From Aplectana chamaeleonis (Eukaryota > Nematoda > Chromadorea > Rhabditida > Cosmocercidae), in the NCBI GenBank assembly GCA_029168955.1, contig JAPDOI010000213.1:988501-1052500 (forward strand): DNA of 64,000 nt, given 5' to 3'. Below, in pieces: positions 11,023 through 23,204 of the stretch. A program made the position numbers and the translations under genes. Numbering within the stretch: position 1 is the first letter of the stretch; the number at the start of each line of letters is the position of its first letter. The notes below the pieces were generated by a model. It saw nothing but the letters and a program-made list of their open reading frames with translations, did not search any database and had not been told where the DNA came from.

Positions 11023-11868
11023 TCAATCCTCTGGAGGCTGAGCCCCTCGCTTCCTCTTATGAATCCTCGCAGTGAAGTTCAACAGAACAGGACGGTGATC
11101 CGAATCGAATGCGACATCCCACACAGCTCTAGATCTTCGAATGTCCGATACTGGAATATTCCTCGTCAGGACATAGTCAAGCTGTAGTTTCAAAGTTGTC
11201 ATCTTCCGCTTCCGCTGCTCTTCTGGAGATAGCCGGGTTGGTCCCTGCCACGTAGGCTGATGGCGGCGATAATTCCTCTTGAATGTCGATGCAATAATCA
11301 GACCACTGCGTTCACAAAAGTCGACAAGGCGGTAGCCATTGTCCGATGTTTGCTCCACTGGGTAGAACCATTTACCGAGTACTTCGGATTCCTGATCAAG
11401 TCCCATCTTCGCATTTGCGTCAATCCCCACGACAACAGCATGTTGACAAGGTATCCTGGCCAGCAACGTATTGAGTTCCTCATAAAACGCATCCTTCGAG
11501 ATTGTCTTCGGCGGTTTCAGTGGGCGCATGAGCACTCACTATCCACAGATTGAATCCTCTGTGATCCCGCAGTCGTACGAATGCATTCCGACACGACGTT
11601 GAGCCGAACTCCTTGACCATACCATTGAAATCCTTCCTTACAGCTATTGCACAGCCCCCCACTCTCCTGTCGTCAGCGCTACCGCAGTAGATGGTGTATT
11701 CTCCGACGCTGATGACGGGTCTGACGCGCTGAGGCGGGTTTCCTGCAAAGCAGCGAACGGTGCATGGAAATGGCTTCAGAAGTCTGGATAGCGCGGTTTT
11801 TGGATATCACTCGACAGCGATCGACAGTTCAGGGTGGCGAAATTGTGGCTTGTGGCCAAAGACTCCAT
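11023..11868 (-). pseudogene. RTE endonuclease domain, frameshifted
   Basis: After a short N-terminus (TLNCRSLSSDIQK) comes ALQETR, the QET motif of APE-like endonucleases, then VGGCAIAVRKDFN, VVGIDANAKMG (GDxN-type site) and SDHRPVLLNF, the terminal SDH catalytic motif. At least three frame changes occur (near 11780, 11720 and 11530). Function in a live element would be target-site nicking. Confidence 0.8.
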
Positions 11869-11939
11869 GACTCCCTAGGTACGGATCCTAGGTGTTATGG
11901 ACCAGAGGCCTTAGTGTGCCGGACGGCGACACCTTTATG

Positions 11940-12340
11940 CAATGTGCGGGATACTTTCGCGATATAGTTGTGCACGCTATATCGCTCGAACGTTCCTGTG
12001 TACACTCAAACGTCTGCTGGGTTCAGTAGAAGCAGGGGCACCAACGAGCAGGTACCAACAGACTTGTATACACACCCATCTCAGTGAAAAAACATTCATT
12101 ACGTTCTTCAAAAACGCACACATGCTGCGTATGCAGAGGCGTGGTTTGAGTTTCTATACTCTAAAACTGTTAAATCAACTTTAGAGCGGTCTTCTTGGTT
12201 GTTCTGAGCATTTTCAATCTGCTCAGCCTGCTAAAGATTTGATCCTCCAAGACCTGATGTGCTTCCTAAGGCAAAGACTAAACAAGGAATAATGAGAATT
12301 ATGTTAAGACGCCTTGATGGTACACTACACCCTCAGACAT
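11940..12340. other. No gene recognised
   Basis: Short open frames only; possibly includes the 5' leader of the RTE element. Confidence 0.35.
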
Positions 12341-12344
12341 AAAT

Positions 12345-13140
12345 TTTGAGATTTTCATTTGATTGTGTGGTAGACCCCTCGTGCATAGCACATGCCGAGC
12401 GCGAGCTCGCAATCACTCCAAGGAAGCTAGATAAGAGCAGCCACCGCAGGCCCAACCCCTCAGCAACCACTACAAACCACGCCCCTACTCTTGACTTTCA
12501 AACTCAATAGAGGCTAGAAGGGTGGACGGAGTTCAACCGCGTCATCGATTTTCACCCCCTCGTCGGTCTGTATCCTCATCCTAGTTCGCTTGATAATTGC
12601 CCAGAAATCTATCGAAATCCACAGCGAACCTGTATTTCACCGGAAATTCAAGAAGCTGCTGCGAGTCAGAAGAATACCGCAGAAATGACGCGCAACCACC
12701 TGAAAAATACCGAAAAATGGCTGCCGGGAAAAAAACAGCAAAAGTTTAGAGAAAAGACCTCAAAATGATGCGAATCTACCGAAAAGTGTGACATGAAAAT
12801 ACCGCAATAACACAGCCATCATTGCGATGAGACCGCCCCAACGCAGCAGCGGAGTTAGCCCAAATAAATAACGAGGCGGATCACGAAGTGATACATTTTA
12901 ACGGGTAATGGTTCGAGTCTCGCTATGCAGTTGCGAAATTCACGGCGGATTTGCGACAGAATCCCGGCGGCATTGCTGCACTATAGCGTGATAGAAGTGT
13001 GATCCCGGCAGAATCCAGGTTATGCCTTGATTCAGCCGCGAATCTGTCGCTTCGACTCTGGTTCGGCACCGAGGCGGCAGCTTCCCGACAGGTTCCCGGT
13101 AGAATCCAAGCAATTCCTTACAAAGTCAGGCATAGACCGG
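12345..13140. repeat. Dispersed repeats, including copy 2 of the 660-1135 family
   Basis: 12345-12420 matches the R1-associated fragment at 41900-41985. 12600-12830 is rich in ACCGCAGAAATGACGCG-like words and 12920-13130 aligns with 950-1130. A B-box-like GGTTCGAGTCTCGC lies at 12910-12923, but no tRNA can be folded by eye. Confidence 0.55.
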
Positions 13141-14104
13141 CCAATCAAGTCAGGTAAGTCAATTAATAAATTGTGACACAGGTGAAATTTCTTTATAGGC
13201 AGTGTTCACAAAAAAAAGCCGTATTCTAGTTTTCTATAGTTCTGAGTAGGCAAGTTTACCAACTAGTGGATAATAAAGAAAAGCCCTTATAAAGCTCTTG
13301 AGAATCAGAAAAAAACCTGTCAAAGAAAAACCTGTTGAAGATTTATTTACGCCTGCTGGTGTGTTTTCTGTTTGCGTACAAAACGTCAAACCAAACGTCG
13401 CAAAGGTTTGTGGCTTCGAAATTTTTAGGTGACTTCTTCGTTTTCTGTCCCAAAAACTTTTGGAGAATAAGATAGATCAATGCACATGCTCGAGAGTTAA
13501 AACCTTTTGCGGCAAAAAGCTTCTAAAATCCGGCTTCTGTTTCCCTGATGAAAGGAACGCAGGACAACCGTAACATGACGTGGGCGGAGTGACCCAATGG
13601 GTTGGCACTTCCGTACTCACTCTTCTTAGAGGGACTCGAAGCTAACTTTTTTTTTTCTAGAAACAGGCACCTTTTTCATCATGAACACTATCTTTAGAGG
13701 CAGTGTCAACAATAAAAAAAACGTATTACAGTTTTCGATGTTTTTGAGTAGGCAAGTCCACTAACAAGGGACCACTTCGAACATAAAATGGAGTTTTGAA
13801 AAACAGTCTTTTGAGGATTGTAGAGGAGTTAAAAAGAAACAATTTGAGATTTTAAAATTTCACTCAGTCCTCACGGGTAGATCAAAAACGATCAAAAAAG
13901 GAAAGAAACCAGAACGTTGGATTTGGAGGACGTAGCACAAATGTAAGCTATACAGTGGCCTTGAAATCACCTAAAAAGGTTCTCCTAAAAGTTTAAAGAT
14001 GAAATCTAGCTAGGTTCTCGAGTTATGACTTATTCATTGATCCCCTGAACAATGCTCGTTGCATTCAAACCACCGATCACTGCAATGTGATAGTCGGAGT
14101 GTGC

Positions 14105-14178
14105 TAGCAGCACACCGTGGCTCAGTCGGTTAGGCGTTGGATTACGAAGCAATTGAAAGAAGGTTCGAATACTGTGGG
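14105..14178 (+). repeat. tRNA-related segment (SINE head or tRNA pseudogene)
   Basis: TGGCTCAGTCGGTTAGGCG fits a tRNA A box and D arm, and GGTTCGAATACTG fits a B box and T arm at the right spacing (about 35 bp). A proper anticodon stem and acceptor pairing are not convincing, so I do not call a functional tRNA. Confidence 0.5.
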
Positions 14179-14884
14179 TTCATTACTGCATTATGGCTGG
14201 TAGTAATAACATTGCTATGTGTTCACCTTACTTGTTTTGAGTTTTAACAGTGTCTCTTGTTTTTTATACCTCTTTTATTATCTCGCAGAGGTAACGTGAT
14301 ATAAACGGAGAACGGTTCACATCAATGTTAGAAACTATAGAAATTCCGAGGTTTCGACAATTGCTAGAATATCAAGAATACTCTTACCCTTCTCCCCCAC
14401 ATATGTTACAGAAAAACCGTCCTTAATTTGGAGAAACACTTTAGGGGACTTACTTTGATATATGACACTGGAAACAAAGTTAGGACAAAATGAAATTCCC
14501 TGGACTTGTTCCTTGATCAATGACCAATCTTTTTTCCAACAGAAATAATTATTATAAACAGAAGTGGGTTTACCTAAACTACAAAATCCATTGAAGCAAC
14601 CTAATACTTTAGCGCATGGCTCGAAGACTCAAGAAAAGTGTTTCGTTATCAATTCCAAAATATTGAGTAGAACCGAACCATACTCTGTGGAACGCTTTTT
14701 ACAAGAAAACTACTTTTATTCAGCCTGGCCATTCTGGTTTAAATGTAGTTTTCTGGTGCCATTTGGACGTAGAATCCGAGTATGCTCTCCGCAGCTTCTC
14801 TGAAAAATAGAAAAGCTTTTATGAAAAGAAGTTATAGTCGTTTTTCCAAGCCTCGCGACAAGGCAAGGGTACCCATCAAGGAAT

Positions 14885-15430
14885 TTTTAGGGTGGTTTGG
14901 AGAAAATTTTCGGATTCGGCTCAAAACTTGTATGTAGGGGTAATCTAGGGTGCTGAACACGAATCTAGAGATCGTTTTCCGAAATTCTGAGGTTTACTGT
15001 AGTTTACGGTAGTTGTCATGACATAGAGGGCCTAACCTACCTTAATAATTTGAAAATTGACAAGTGAACATCAAATTCGTGTTCAGCACCCCGAATAACC
15101 CCTGTTCAGAAATTTTGAGTCAATTCTGAGACTTTCACCCAACTACCGTATACCCACCGTAATCTACCGCAATCTATCGAAAATCGATAAACTGACCTCA
15201 GATTCGTCATGAGCACTTTAAATAACCTCCGAGAGCGAAGTTTGGGTCATAAATTTTTTTCGACCTTTGGAGCTCCACGAGGTAAGAAGCTCAAGGCCAT
15301 TTTTGGGGGTTCAGAGGTCAAAATTTCTTTTTCGCCCAAACTCAGCCCCAGGGGGTAATTCGGGACGCTGTACACGAATATGGGGTCCGTTTCCTGTTTT
15401 TTAGCGGATTTCGTTAGGTTAGGGTGCTTT
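14885..15430. repeat. Degenerate ATTCGTGTTCAGCAC repeat cluster
   Basis: The block GGGTGCTGAACACGAATCT and its inverse ATTCGTGTTCAGCACCCCG recur with CAAATAACCCC, CTACCGTATACCCACC and AAATCGATAAAC words. Related clusters lie at 39770-40200, 47330-47420 and 50790-51130. Non-coding. Confidence 0.55.
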
Positions 15431-15752
15431 GAATGGCATTTTACCTACCGCAACCTATTGCTTTGGTGGTTTTTGATCTACCCGTGAGGACTGAGTGAAA
15501 TTTTAAAATCTTAAATTGTTTATTTTTACGCCCTCTACAACTCTCAAAAGACCGTTTTTCAAAACTCCATTTTATGTTCGAAGGTGTCCCTTGTAAGCAG
15601 ACGATAACAGGGAGAAATCACAACTAAAATCTCACCTAGTGGAGGAAAAACTTATTGGAAACAATAAAATTACGCCTGTTTGGTGTGCCTCGCGTGCGCT
15701 GCGGACTCTGGACAACCCGAGCGTCGGAAATGGATTCGCGCATCAAAATACT

Positions 15753-16095
15753 CAAAGGCAGTGGTCACGATGAAAAACGTTATTGAAAAAAAAACCACAG
15801 AAATCAGGTGGCGCGGTGAAAAACGGGCTAGAACTAGAGTTTCGTCTCAGTCTCATGCCGAGCAGTCAAAATTATCGACATTCAGAGGAAGAAATAAATG
15901 CTAATTTACCTAATAAAAACAGTTGAACAAAGAAAGCAAGCACTTCCGGTCAATGTTTTTGGCTACACGAGTATATGAATACATTGAAATTCAATATTTC
16001 AAGCCAGCTGATGTTCTTGATACTAGAGGACATCGATGCCGATGATGTGGAGTGGGCTCGTCCACCATCAAAAGACAAGAAAGTTCGAAAAGTTT
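15753..16095 (+). repeat. Dispersed repeat W, copy 1 (uninterrupted)
   Basis: Starts AAAGGCAGTGGTCACGATG. It aligns through ACGGGCTAGA, GCCGAGCAGTCAAAATTATC, AAGAAATAAATG and GATGCCGATGATGTGGAGTG to the complement of 54418-53560. It lacks both insertions present in that copy: the junctions at 15884 and 15907-15908 are the empty sites. It is not a gene, although a conserved-looking 60-codon frame exists. Confidence 0.7.
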
Positions 16096-16345
16096 TCTCT
16101 TGGAGTTTATTTTTTGAAAAACCGATACGCAACACAAACGATACTTTGAATTATGAATGCATATGAGCCTTTGAGGATACAAAGGTTTCACGAAAACCAG
16201 TAGAGGAACGCTCTACTCTCTCACAAAGTTTTCTCTCAGAAAGGAATGCCGACGTCACTGTTGTCAAGGTCGAGAAACTTTACGATCTCGTGCGAAAAAA
16301 AAAAGAACTTGTTGCGCCATCCCCCATCATAAACAATATTTCTAA

Positions 16346-16699
16346 TTGAAAACACCGCCTTCTCCTCTACATACACCCCTCATACTCTTGATAGACGTTT
16401 TCTCATATATAGATCCTGTCTCATTCTCAGATTTGCAAACCGAACCAGTTCCAGCTAACAGTTCAGATGTTTTCTTTCCCCATACTTTTCACTCTTTCAT
16501 GCTATCCCGTTCTCGCAATCACCCCCGATTTGCAGGTATCGGTCGGCTAACGAAGCCGTTTTACGGCGCCGATGACGAAGACATCGGGGCGTCCTTGGCT
16601 ATCTTGTCTAAGATTGGCGTTGTTGTATATGGTGTTGGGGGCAGGCAGGGCAGTGTCGTCATCCGCAAAAGACAGGTTTCTGACTCCGAGGGTTTCTGA
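16346..16699 (+). CDS. Unrecognised candidate exon region
   Basis: An open frame of 117 codons. Its second half, from TTTGCAG|GTATCGG (about 16534) to AAAAGACAG|GTTTCTG (about 16675), looks like an exon with an acceptor and a weak donor and encodes GIGRLTKPFYGADDEDIG then ILSKIGVVVYGVGGRQG. I do not recognise a family. Dibasic spacing and G residues loosely recall a neuropeptide precursor, but that is a guess. No partner exons found; could be chance. Confidence 0.2.
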   Translation: MKTPPSPLHTPLILLIDVFSYIDPVSFSDLQTEPVPANSSDVFFPHTFHSFMLSRSRNHPRFAGIGRLTKPFYGADDEDIGASLAILSKIGVVVYGVGGRQGSVVIRKRQVSDSEGF

Positions 16700-16923
16700 C
16701 GCTTTCATCGGTTCTCATCGCTAAGACGAATCGCTGACTCCACCTCTTCCTCTCATTCCAGCATCAGTTCATCAAGCTCAAAGTCCTGCTCACAATTACA
16801 TCCCTTCACAAATACATACTATGCGTACTATCCTTACTAGATTCATTCCTATAAGAATCTTAGCAGTATTGAAGTAAAGAACCTTTATGTATGGAATGCT
16901 GTGAAATTCACTCACTTATATGC

Positions 16924-17130
16924 TTCAGTGAATAGAAAATTGCCACAGCTGTCATTTACTGTTGTTTTAACATGTTCGCGCCAGATTACATGTTTTGACA
17001 TGTGACCTGAGCACCTGATTAAACATGGATTCGACGCCAGTCTGACTTTCGACATATTGCGCTATGAACGTGTCAAAATATGCGGTATACACAACTAATT
17101 TCCTGTAATGGCAATTTTCTATACACTGAA
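16924..17130. repeat. MITE with TTCAGTG(...)AGAAAATTGCC ends (207 bp)
   Basis: Left TTCAGTGAATAGAAAATTGC and right complement TTCAGTGTATAGAAAATTGC are inverted. No coding content. Confidence 0.65.
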
Positions 17131-17590
17131 ACTCGTACTGGAAATTTTCGTGTTGAATTCATTTTCAATTAAGAAAATTAGACGAATTTTCCGGTCAGTG
17201 AACTTTTTTCTTACACCTTTGCCTTTCTTTATATAGAAGCGTCTGAGAGAAGGAAACGAAACTATTGCTAAATTTCGGCTTTTTTAACGCTATCATTTCT
17301 CTCTGTCGTATTAAATACTACATTCTTATAGACTCCTCATGGCTTCTCTCGAATTCGGCAAAAATTACATGCGACGGTACAGACAAAACCCATATTCCGA
17401 AGTCGGAATACAAGAGAAAAACGCAGATTTTCACGTCTTCAGTCGACTCTGATTCACACGAACATACTCTGTTCCAACAGAGTTTGGATCCCATCGAAAG
17501 GGGGACCTTTCCTCAGCGCTTCTCCGTGCGCAGTGTTAGATATGACTACTCGATAAAGAAGAAATTACCTGGAATTTACCAACGATTTCT
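17131..17590. other. No gene recognised
   Basis: An open frame at 17265-17648 has no known motif and runs into the adjacent repeat. Confidence 0.3.
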
Positions 17591-17593
17591 ATA

Positions 17594-18078
17594 TTTAAAG
17601 GCAGTGTTCACGATGAGAATCGTTTTTCTGTTTTTCCACCTATCTTGAAAAGCGCCCCATGCTGATTCTAATGATGTCTCTGAAATCGTTCGAGACCTTT
17701 TGGGAACGGAGTTATGGTCCCTCAAAGATTGAGCTAAGGAAAATGGTGGACGAGTTGTCCGAGGCTTGTAACTTCCGTCTTTTGCAGCCGATCTATGCGA
17801 GCAGACCTGAGTGAAGAGAGAAGCTGAGAATGACGGGGCTAATGATTGGAAATCGTCGCTCATCTGGCGATTTCTAGCATTCATTTGTTCACGTGGGTGG
17901 GCGTGTGATGCGCTTTCGGGGTTTGCCTTGCGCTCGAAGTCGCAACTTCGGGCTCTTTTGGAGCTTTTCCTGGCTTGTTTTCATGCGTTCTTTCGACGTC
18001 AGCGATACTGTATGCCCCTCCACTACCCATTCCTAGTGGAAACTGAAACACATTTTTTATCGTGAACACTGCCTTCAA
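17594..18078. repeat. Dispersed repeat R1, compact copy (about 480 bp)
   Basis: Left end TTTAAAGGCAGTGTTCACGA; right end the complement of TGAAGGCAGTGTTCACGATA. This is the clearest copy of a family also seen at 3020-3930, 24608-24930 and (split by a hAT element) 41870-42139 plus 44281-44500. Internal landmarks: GCTGATTCTAATGATGTCTC, GGACGAGTTGTCCGAGGCTT, CCACTACCCATTCCTAGTGG. Confidence 0.7.
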
Positions 18079-18099
18079 CCGATAAACACCGACTCTGAG

Positions 18100-18470
18100 G
18101 GTTCGGCCGAGAAATAACCGAGAGAAAGCCCATCTAGGCTCCGCAATAACGAGAAATAACTGAAAATATCCGAGAAGCGGCCGGCACACCGACAGAAGAA
18201 GTGGCCACCGTCGGGTCGCCGAGCGCCATCTGGGGCCGTCAGCGGTTGGACGAGGCCTCCAGAGGCAGAGCGGGGTCCGGTTCCTCGGCTATTTCTCGGC
18301 TACTCCGCGGCGGGGATCCTTTCGCGGCTGTTTCGCGGCGGGCGTTTAGTGGCTATTTGACGGCAACCAGCTGTTTCCCGGCTATTCCTAGGCAACTGCG
18401 CGGGAAGCAGGCACTTCGCGGCTATTTCTCGGCCAAACCCTTCAGGTTCTTGCAAGAATCCAAGCAGTTA
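18100..18470. repeat. GGCTATTTCTCGGC-rich repeat
   Basis: Repeated GGCTATTT(C/G) and CGGCTACTCCGCGG words; the beginning (CCGAGAAATAAC...GCGGCCGGCACACCGAC) aligns with 61740-61850. Confidence 0.5.
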
Positions 18471-18479
18471 GTAGTTTCG

Positions 18480-19990
18480 CAGTAGGTATCGGTCGGGTTT
18501 TTCCAATGTGTAGCAGACTTCTGAAATTCAAAAAGAAAGCATTTGGAATTCTCCCAATATAATAAAAGCATTAGCATAAGCTTTTGAAAGAACCCATAGA
18601 TGTGGCGTCAACTTTCCTAGATCTGCTACGATTTCCTGGATTCCTATACATTTCAGGCCAGCATGTCCCCCCCGAAATTGCACTTTTCGATGCCCGTTCT
18701 GCTGAGACAACCCCTTGCTAAGACCTTCGCATCTTGTTTGCTATTCTAGCCTAAGAATCAATCATTCGAGCACAATAAAAACCTGCCTTTTCATGATAAT
18801 GGGAGCGCAAGCGCTTAGAAAAAGTATACGTTACAATCCAATCTCTGCAGCACAGCCAATCCTCGAATAACCATTGCAGCCAGAACCATCAATACGCCCC
18901 TTCCATAGTATCATCGCCGTGAGACGTCTTAGCACACTTATGAATGCGCTTCACTCCGATCCGCATTCAGAGCATGCTAAATATCATGGCGCTCTGTGAA
19001 GGGAGTATAGAAGGCGCCATACATGACTGACTCAGCTGGCGTGCGACGCGTGTCACTTCGCGCATTGGAGTGACGACCACATGGGTGGTCCGTAGTATAA
19101 GTTTTTGGGAAGTCCTTGAGCGACTGAAACTTATCCATGAATTTCATCGTTTATTTGAACCCTCCATAGTTTTTTCTAGTATCCCATGCATTCCATTTGT
19201 ATCTATCGTCTTACATACAGTCGTTTTGCGCGCCCCATTAGAAAAGAACGAGTTAAGGGAAGTTATGAATGGGTTCCAGACTTCGGTCATATCCTGTTCC
19301 GCCGCGGGGCGGCCACAGTTTTTCCTTGCCGTTCAATCACTCTACACATTCAATACAAGTGTCTCATTCGCATTTCCTTTTTCTCCCCATGTCCAAAGAC
19401 CTCGTCGTCTTGCGCTGGGCGTGGAGAAACCACTAGCCAGCCCAAAGTTCTCCTCTTTCCTTATGTGGAGGTACTCCAAGATACACAATCTCCGAGTGTA
19501 TGTAGTTTATCATTTTTCCTACCCGTTTTCTTTCGGGCCAAACGCCATGGCTGCAATGTGACTGGATAATCCGAACCCACGAGTGGTGTCGTACTGATTG
19601 CCCGCGAGGTGTACTCTCCTCTGTGTTGCCTACAGAGCTTGTAACCTGACGAAGATTCCATGAGGTTTCCTCCTCCTCAAATCGTTTCCGAGTTATGTTG
19701 ATGTTCCACTAATCACCTATGACGTTGAAATCTTTTAGCTGGCCCCACTAGCTAACACACCTGAGACCGCCCACAATGCTGATTCTACTTGCAAGTCCTG
19801 TCTTTACTCAAAGTATCCAATACTCAAGTATTGGATGCTTAAAACTGGATAGGACTGAAACCCCTATCATTAGGCTTTTTCGATTAGTTGATCGGTTTTA
19901 AGAAATTATCAATCTTTTTCAGACACCTTTATCCAAATATCTCATAAGCGCGTTCGATTGTAAAATTTGTCATTGAACGACGATACCGCT
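18480..19990. other. No gene or clear repeat recognised
   Basis: The longest open frame (19070-19561, plus) has no recognisable domain, no signal peptide and no splice-site support. Confidence 0.35.
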
Positions 19991-19998
19991 CGAAGGAC

Positions 19999-20148
19999 GG
20001 GGACTATCCTAAACGGGGGGGGGGCACTCAAGTAAAAGTCGCAAATGAAATGAACCACCGATCTATGACGGTATCATCCGAAGTATTTCTATAGAATTTC
20101 ATCTCTGACTTGAATCTTAAGTGCCCCCCCCCCGTTTAGAATAGTCTC
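19999..20148. mobile_element. hAT-type MITE, GGGACTATCC family, copy 1 (150 bp)
   Basis: Ends GGGACTATCCTAAACGGGG and complement GAGACTATTCTAAACGGGG. Both flanks read CGAAGGAC (19991-19998 and 20149-20156), a perfect 8-bp target duplication. Interior ATGAACCACCGATCTATGAC is shared with 28084-28282 and 28339-28546. Confidence 0.85.
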
Positions 20149-20283
20149 CGAAGGACTTGATCAAAAGGGGCGCGATTTTGGTCTTCTTTTCGTAACTCGC
20201 TTCAAACTCAAGTTTGAGCGATACTAGGGCGACATTCATGATCCTGATATAGAGAAATACCCAATTTTAAGCCTTTGTCACGG

Positions 20284-20418
20284 TTTCGTTGGGAAGTGAA
20301 TAAGTTTGCCAATCAGCCAGCTCTATGACGCAGGGAATCGTAGACATAGGCAACACTCTTCGCAACGGTTGTGCATACAGCTGACTGATTGCCAAACCTC
20401 TTTAGTTCTCAACGAAAT
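20284..20418. repeat. Hairpin MITE (about 135 bp), TTTCGTTG ends
   Basis: TTTCGTTGGGAAGTGAATAA and GTTTGCCAATCAGCCAGCT at the left are inverted at the right (complement ATTTCGTTGAGAACTAAAGA, GTTTGGCAATCAGTCAGCTG). Confidence 0.65.
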
Positions 20419-20419
20419 C

Positions 20420-21495
20420 CCAACAAAGGCTACACCATTGGGTAACCCTCAACGCCAGAATCTAAATTCGCCAGCAGTTGAGTTTGAAGTTAGTTACTTA
20501 AAAAAGAAGAAAAAGACGCAAAAACGCAATCTCGCGCTCCTTCTGGCCATGGACAATCGATATTGGGACATTTGGGCTGACCAGAAATCCTATCCGGAGT
20601 CAAAACCCTCTGACTTGAGATTCTGTAAATCGTAAAACAAAGGATTGGACAGGATGAAAAACACATCAAAATCGAATCAGGGCTGACAAACTGACGCACA
20701 CAAAAAATGAAAAATGGATGCCATCAGCATAAATCGATTTTTTATCGACTTAAGATGCATTATTTAGTAAATATATCTTTTGATATATCCACGATAAAAC
20801 TTGTTCTTTGAAAAAATGCGATACCTATATCGTCATCGTAAAAAAAACTCTAGGCTCAAAACTTTAGACTTTTGAATATGATTCGAAATTCGAATATTGC
20901 TGAAATATAAAAGTCGGGCGTACACGAGGTGCAGTCGGCACGAATCGCACTGACATTTTGCGACCCCGCGTTCCGCATTCTAAAATCGCTCAATTCTGCG
21001 GAACACGGGCATATCGGGTCTATTGATACAGATGCAGCTAATCAATTATTTCAAAAATTTACGGCCCTCCGCGTTCCGAAGTTCGCATTGAGCGTGTTCT
21101 TGAGAGTCTCGTAACTAAGGAGAATATCATTTCAGAATCCGAATAACAAAATGCATCCCGATGCCGATCAAGGATGAACGGGAATTTTTCTTGAAAATCA
21201 CGGAAGTCAGTAATTGGATTTTTTAACGACAAATTCATTTACGGAGGTAAATGCACAAAAACATAAAATATTGATAAACTATTATCCTGTGAGCATCTCC
21301 GATTTCTGGGAACCGGAGGGTTAAGAAGCATTGAAAGTCGGAAATCCGCTTCTCAGCGGAATAAATACTAACCTTTCCTCACTTTCGGTGATCCTTCATC
21401 TATCGTCGTACTGTGCAGAGGCCATGGCCGGCAAAGTTCTTGCAATGTAAACGAGAGAAAGGTATTCTGGCCGGGCTATAGGACGGATACATGAG
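20420..21495. other. No gene or clear element recognised
   Basis: AT-rich; short palindromes around 20760-20800 (GATATATC) only. Confidence 0.35.
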
Positions 21496-21499
21496 GAGC

Positions 21500-21851
21500 A
21501 CGTTGCGTGATGTTCCGAAATCGGAGCGACCCCCAACTATCATTTTTTTTCCAAAATCCAAATTTTTTGCGATCTCCTCCCCTGGGGCGATATCTAGACA
21601 GTTTATATATGATAAATAAAACTGTCAGACGCCGAAAATTAATTAAGTAGTTGGTCTCAAGCGTCCAAAATCTGGGCGATGTTACGATCCTTCTCTTTGG
21701 TGACGATAATATCGAGATTTTTCGGGATATCTTCACAACATTCAAATTTTTGAACCGAGAGATTTGCGATTCCACCCCCAACCTTCATTTTCGGGCAAAG
21801 ATTTTGCGACTTCGTTACAAAATTTCGCAACCCCGCTTGACCCTGTTCTCA
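21500..21851. mobile_element. hAT-type MITE, CAGGGTCAA family, copy 3 with damaged left end
   Basis: The right end CAACCCCGCTTGACCCTG is intact. The left starts directly at ACGTTGCGTGATGTTCCGAA without the expected CAGGGTCAAGCGGG, so the left terminus is lost. Interior matches 39464-39764. Confidence 0.65.
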
Positions 21852-22324
21852 TGACGCTCGCCTGGCTCCCTCATCAAGGATATTCGATTTACGACTCATC
21901 GAATACTTTTCTAAGAAATCGATACACAATTTTTCCAATGCTTACCAGAATCCGTGGCATATGCGTCAGCGAACGGTAGCAAACGTTCGAACGGGTTTGG
22001 TAGGAAACCGGTGGTCGACAGATCTCCTTCTTGAGTAACCGATATCGCGACGCCCAAAAATGCAATTTCAGAACGCGAAATACGAGAATGTCCGGAATTA
22101 CTTAGAATACGCCGCAACACATAAAGCTGCTAAATTTCCACTGAGATTTTCGAACAATATGAAATATGAAACTAATAATAATAATATGAAACATATGAAA
22201 TATGAAACTCACGCCACAAGTAGCGACGCATGATGAAGCGCAGATCGTGAATAAACGCGGAAAGCCGAACCATACAAATCGCCATCACAGAAGTGAATGG
22301 ACAAACTTTGTAAAGGGGCGCACA

Positions 22325-23204
22325 AGGGGCGTGCGGAAAATTCTTCTCGGTAAATTTTTTACCGAAAGTTTTTACCTAAATTTTTCATCGGTAAATGCGG
22401 TAAAACCGGGAAATTCGGCAAAAGTTGTGACTTCGATTTTGGTACATATCCCATACGATAGCACAAATGGCCAATATTATTTATGTATTATTTTCAACAA
22501 TGCATGAAGATAGTGCAATTAATGAGTGAGTTTTACACAATAAACTGTGCTCAACGGCTGAACCCGATCAGCAGGACGTTGAGTTTTCGAAAAAGTGAAA
22601 TTTCGAAATTTTCGGCAGTCAATGCCTTTCTTTAAAGACTCAACATCAGGCCAGCTGAGGAAAACATCCATTCTGCCTCAACTGTGCCACGAGGTTCGCA
22701 AAAGTACTTATTGGTCAGTGAGAAAAGGTGCAGGTGTGGTAATTTCTTAATGGAGTGGTTCGAGAACTGCTGTGGATTCATTGTGTCCGGGGCTCCGAAA
22801 ACAATTTTTCTAGTTCTTGAAGTATGTGGTTCAGGACTCTGTTGCATTGCAAACCTGCTTACATTTCTGAATGAAATATGCATTTCTGGTAGTAGCATCT
22901 CGAAAAGTAGAAGCACGTGATACAAAAGATGAAGGGATCCTTTGAACATTCAAAAAGGAAGCCAATTGGGAAAAAAGAGTAAAAAAGAAAGGATGAGGAA
23001 GGTGATCGCGCCAAGGGCATGCCGTAACGGTGGCGAACCCGTGAATACGAGTAAGAAGTAGGCCGATTGGGCGAAAAACACCAAATTTTTCTTTTCGGTG
23101 AACTTCGAGAAAAATTCGGTAAATAGGTAAATCAAAATTAACGAAAAACACTGGTAAACAAGGGTAAATCGGAAAATGGGTAAACGGAAAATGCACAGCC
23201 CTGG
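22325..23204. mobile_element. hAT-like element with GGTAAA-rich subterminal repeats (about 880 bp)
   Basis: Right end complement CAGGGCTGTGCATTTTCCG followed by repeated GGGTAAAC/GGTAAAT words; left end CAAGGGGCGTGCGGAAAATT followed by GGTAAATTTTTTACCG. Subterminal motif arrays are typical of hAT. Flanks GGGGCGCA and GGTGCCCA match at 6 of 8 positions. A solo end CAGGGGTGTGCATTTAC lies at 23890-23906. Confidence 0.5.

Larger units (their letters stand above)
8804..11868 (-). mobile_element. RTE-type non-LTR retrotransposon, decayed, near full length
   Basis: Antisense relative to the window. In order on the minus strand: an APE-type endonuclease (11868-11023), a reverse transcriptase (about 10690-9365), a C-terminal R-rich tail (9208-8846), and a 3' end ...AACCGATTAAGTCAAGTAAG at about 8804. 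The same 3' terminus appears in the copies ending at 31308 and 45445. Several frameshifts and stops break the reading frame, so it is not autonomous. RTE elements of this kind are common in strongylid nematodes (family knowledge). Confidence 0.85.
13680..15690. repeat. Large element with inverted subterminal arms (about 2 kb)
   Basis: 13755-13895 (AAAATGGAGTTTTGAAAAAC ... TTTTAAAATTTCACTCAGTC ... GGGTAGATCAAAAAC) is inverted at 15470-15600. Outer ends carry GGCAGTGTCAACAATAAAA and its weak complement. Between the arms lie a tRNA-like segment and degenerate repeats. No transposase visible. Confidence 0.55.

Noticed and set aside
15950..16191. Conserved-looking 60-codon frames, similar to translation of 53540-53640
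   Set aside because: The similarity is nucleotide-level repeat identity (family W), extends through non-coding flanks and is not frame-preserving.
19070..19569. Two overlapping plus-strand frames of 163 and 127 codons
   Set aside because: No motif, no signal peptide, no splice sites; two frames open over the same stretch suggests chance.
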